A stretch of DNA of 6,259 bases from Candidatus Zipacnadia bacterium. Lineage in GTDB: Bacteria > Armatimonadota > Zipacnadia > Zipacnadales > Zipacnadaceae. Every line of letters starts with the position of its first letter. The stretch's first letter is position 1. The notes under the pieces are model-generated. The model searched no databases. It saw only the letters and a program-made list of their open reading frames with translations, and was not told where the DNA came from. A program made the translations under genes and the position numbers. The DNA lies in NCBI GenBank assembly GCA_029821215.1, contig JALGTV010000082.1, positions 1-6,259 of the forward strand, in the 5' to 3' direction. Of this stretch, positions 4,998 through 6,259 are shown piece after piece.

Positions 4998-5005
4998 CCC
5001 GATTT

Positions 5006-6247
5006 ATGACTGAGAAAGGCGGTAAAGACATGGAAGTCCAAGAAATGACCGCTCCGCAAGCGAAAGGCCGCTTCGGGCGGTACGGAGGTCAGTATGTACC
5101 CGAGACTTTAATGGGTGCCTTAGAAGAATTGGAATCGGCCTATCTCCAGGCGCGGGAAGATGAAGATTTCCAGCAACAGTTGGATTACTACCTGCACGAG
5201 TATGCCGGGCGGCCCAGCCCGTTGTATCTGGCCGAGCGGCTCAGCGAGGTCTGCGGCGCCCGCATATACCTGAAGCGCGAGGACCTCAATCACACCGGCG
5301 CTCATAAGATCAATAATTGCCTGGGCCAGGGCCTGCTGGCCAAGCGAATGGGCAAGCCGCGCCTAATTGCCGAGACCGGTGCCGGCCAGCACGGAGTGGC
5401 CGCGGCTACCGTCGGGGCACTATTTGGGATGCAGACAGTCGTCTACATGGGCACCGAAGACATCCGCCGCCAGGCCCTTAACTGTTTCCGCATGGAACTA
5501 TTAGGGGCCAAAGTGCGGCCCGTGGAATCAGGCCGTGGCACTCTCAAGGATGCCCTCAACGAGGCTATCCGCGACTGGATGAGCAATGTGGAGAATACCC
5601 ACTACCTGCTGGGCAGTGTCTGTGGCCCTCATCCTTACCCCACAATGGTCCGCGATTTCCAGTCGGTGATCGGTACCGAAGCTCGCCAGCAGTGTCTGGA
5701 TAAGGAGGGCCGCCTGCCTGACAAAATAGTGGCCTGCGTGGGTGGTGGTTCCAATGCCATAGGCATCTTTCACAACTTCATTGAGGATGAGCAGGTTGAG
5801 CTAATTGGCGTGGAGGCGGCGGGTAAGGGGCTGGATACGGGTGAGCACGGTGCCTCTCTGGCGGCGGGGAGTTTCGGAATATTACATGGGTCGGCCTCCT
5901 ACATCCTCCAGGACGGCGATGGGCAGATATCGGAGGCCTACTCAGTAGCCGCCGGCCTGGATTACCCGGGAGTTGGCCCCGAACACGCCCACCTGCGGGA
6001 AATCGGCCGTGCCCGCTATGTCACGGTAACTGACACTGAGGCCATTGAGGCGTTCGGTCGGCTCTCGCAGTTGGAGGGTATAATTCCGGCCCTGGAAAGT
6101 GCCCATGCGGTCGCCTACGTGCTGCAGATGGCTGATGAGCTTGACGAGGATACGATCGTGATAATCAACCTCTCAGGCCGGGGTGATAAAGACGCTCAGG
6201 AAGTACGTCAAATGACAAAATCTGACCCCAAGGACAACGACAGATAA
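5006..6247 (+). CDS. trpB: Tryptophan synthase beta chain (TrpB)
   Basis: The PLP-dependent beta subunit condenses indole (tunnelled from TrpA) with L-serine to give tryptophan. From the ATG at 5006 it is 413 aa, from 5030 it is 405 aa; both fit the family. FGRYGGQYVPETLM is the usual N-terminal motif. PLP binds Lys101 in HTGAHKINN (5006 numbering). Glu123 in AETGAGQHG is the catalytic acid, GGGSN (246-250) holds the cofactor phosphate, and Ser390 in LSGRGDKD contacts the pyridine nitrogen. It looks like the canonical TrpA-dependent TrpB1 type. The start is uncertain: 5006 would use AGGAGG at 4957 across a folded REP hairpin, 5030 has a modest local site (AAAGGCGGT, 5015-5023), and GTG 4994 lies in the REP element. 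It is followed immediately by the probable trpA start. Confidence 0.95.
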   Translation: MTEKGGKDMEVQEMTAPQAKGRFGRYGGQYVPETLMGALEELESAYLQAREDEDFQQQLDYYLHEYAGRPSPLYLAERLSEVCGARIYLKREDLNHTGAHKINNCLGQGLLAKRMGKPRLIAETGAGQHGVAAATVGALFGMQTVVYMGTEDIRRQALNCFRMELLGAKVRPVESGRGTLKDALNEAIRDWMSNVENTHYLLGSVCGPHPYPTMVRDFQSVIGTEARQQCLDKEGRLPDKIVACVGGGSNAIGIFHNFIEDEQVELIGVEAAGKGLDTGEHGASLAAGSFGILHGSASYILQDGDGQISEAYSVAAGLDYPGVGPEHAHLREIGRARYVTVTDTEAIEAFGRLSQLEGIIPALESAHAVAYVLQMADELDEDTIVIINLSGRGDKDAQEVRQMTKSDPKDNDR

Positions 6248-6259
6248 ATGAACTCCATA
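6248..6259 (+). CDS. trpA: Probable start of tryptophan synthase alpha chain (TrpA), cut by window end
   Basis: An ATG follows the trpB stop directly (TAAATG) and reads Met-Asn-Ser-Ile before the window ends. AAGGA at 6230-6234 could serve as a somewhat distant ribosome binding site (13 bases). Position after trpB and the zero-gap junction make trpA the natural reading, since the two subunits form one complex, but four codons cannot prove it. Confidence 0.5.

Larger units (their letters stand above)
4638..5005 (+). repeat. Repeat-rich trpC-trpB spacer in the usual trpF position
   Basis: There is no trpF and no convincing gene on either strand. In order it holds: a hairpin GCAGGC/GCCTGC (4639-4654); CCAAGG-CTA-CCTTGG (4680-4694); GGCGGGGTT/AACCCCGCC (4741-4762); two identical 38-bp units (4769-4844); GCGCAGGTT/AACCTGCGC (4850-4870); a degenerate relative of the 38-bp unit (4881-4908); about 48 bases of plain sequence (4909-4956); a perfect Shine-Dalgarno (4957-4962); and a REP element (4964-4997). 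None of the hairpins has a following T-run, so transcription probably continues into trpB. Confidence 0.8.

Noticed and set aside
4762..5031. Minus-strand open frame of 89 codons in the trpC-trpB spacer
   Set aside because: It consists almost wholly of repeat and REP sequence, has no recognisable motif, and overlaps the trpB start.

Overview
The window carries most of a tryptophan biosynthesis operon, all on the + strand: trpE (444-1952), trpG (1949-2518), trpD (2541-3557), trpC (3822-4637), trpB (about 5006-6247) and the first four codons of what is probably trpA (6248 onward). All five full genes look intact, with family-typical lengths and catalytic motifs. Together they cover chorismate to anthranilate (TrpE/TrpG), phosphoribosyl transfer (TrpD), indole-glycerol-phosphate synthesis (TrpC) and the final condensation with serine (TrpB). 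The TrpF step, phosphoribosylanthranilate isomerase, has no gene here. The place between trpC and trpB where trpF often sits holds about 370 bases of repeats.

Region by region: positions 1-99 hold two GC-rich hairpins, each followed by T-rich sequence, whose arms can also pair in an alternative way, as in an attenuator. Positions 126-192 can fold into a perfect-stem three-way junction. Positions 197-234 hold a REP-like hairpin. From 278 there is a 62-codon ORF with a very strong ribosome binding site that runs out of frame across the trpE start. trpE-trpG-trpD are tightly packed (ATGA overlap, then a 22-base gap). The trpD-trpC spacer (3558-3821) and the trpC-trpB spacer (4638-5005) are made largely of short dispersed repeats, inverted repeats and a perfect 38-bp tandem duplication.

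The organism cannot be named from this alone. The DNA is moderately GC-rich. The proteins look like ordinary bacterial trp enzymes. The dispersed element with core CTTCGGCAGGCTCAGGA is, from memory, a kind of repeat common in Chloroflexota (Dehalococcoidia-like) and other environmental genomes. I regard a Chloroflexota-type metagenomic contig as plausible but unproven.

The enzymes themselves are conventional. The interest lies in the non-coding parts: the layered structured leader, the missing trpF, REP elements nested in other inverted repeats in every long spacer, a trpC stop codon that lies in repeat sequence, and a REP hairpin that separates a perfect Shine-Dalgarno from trpB in a way that folding could bridge.
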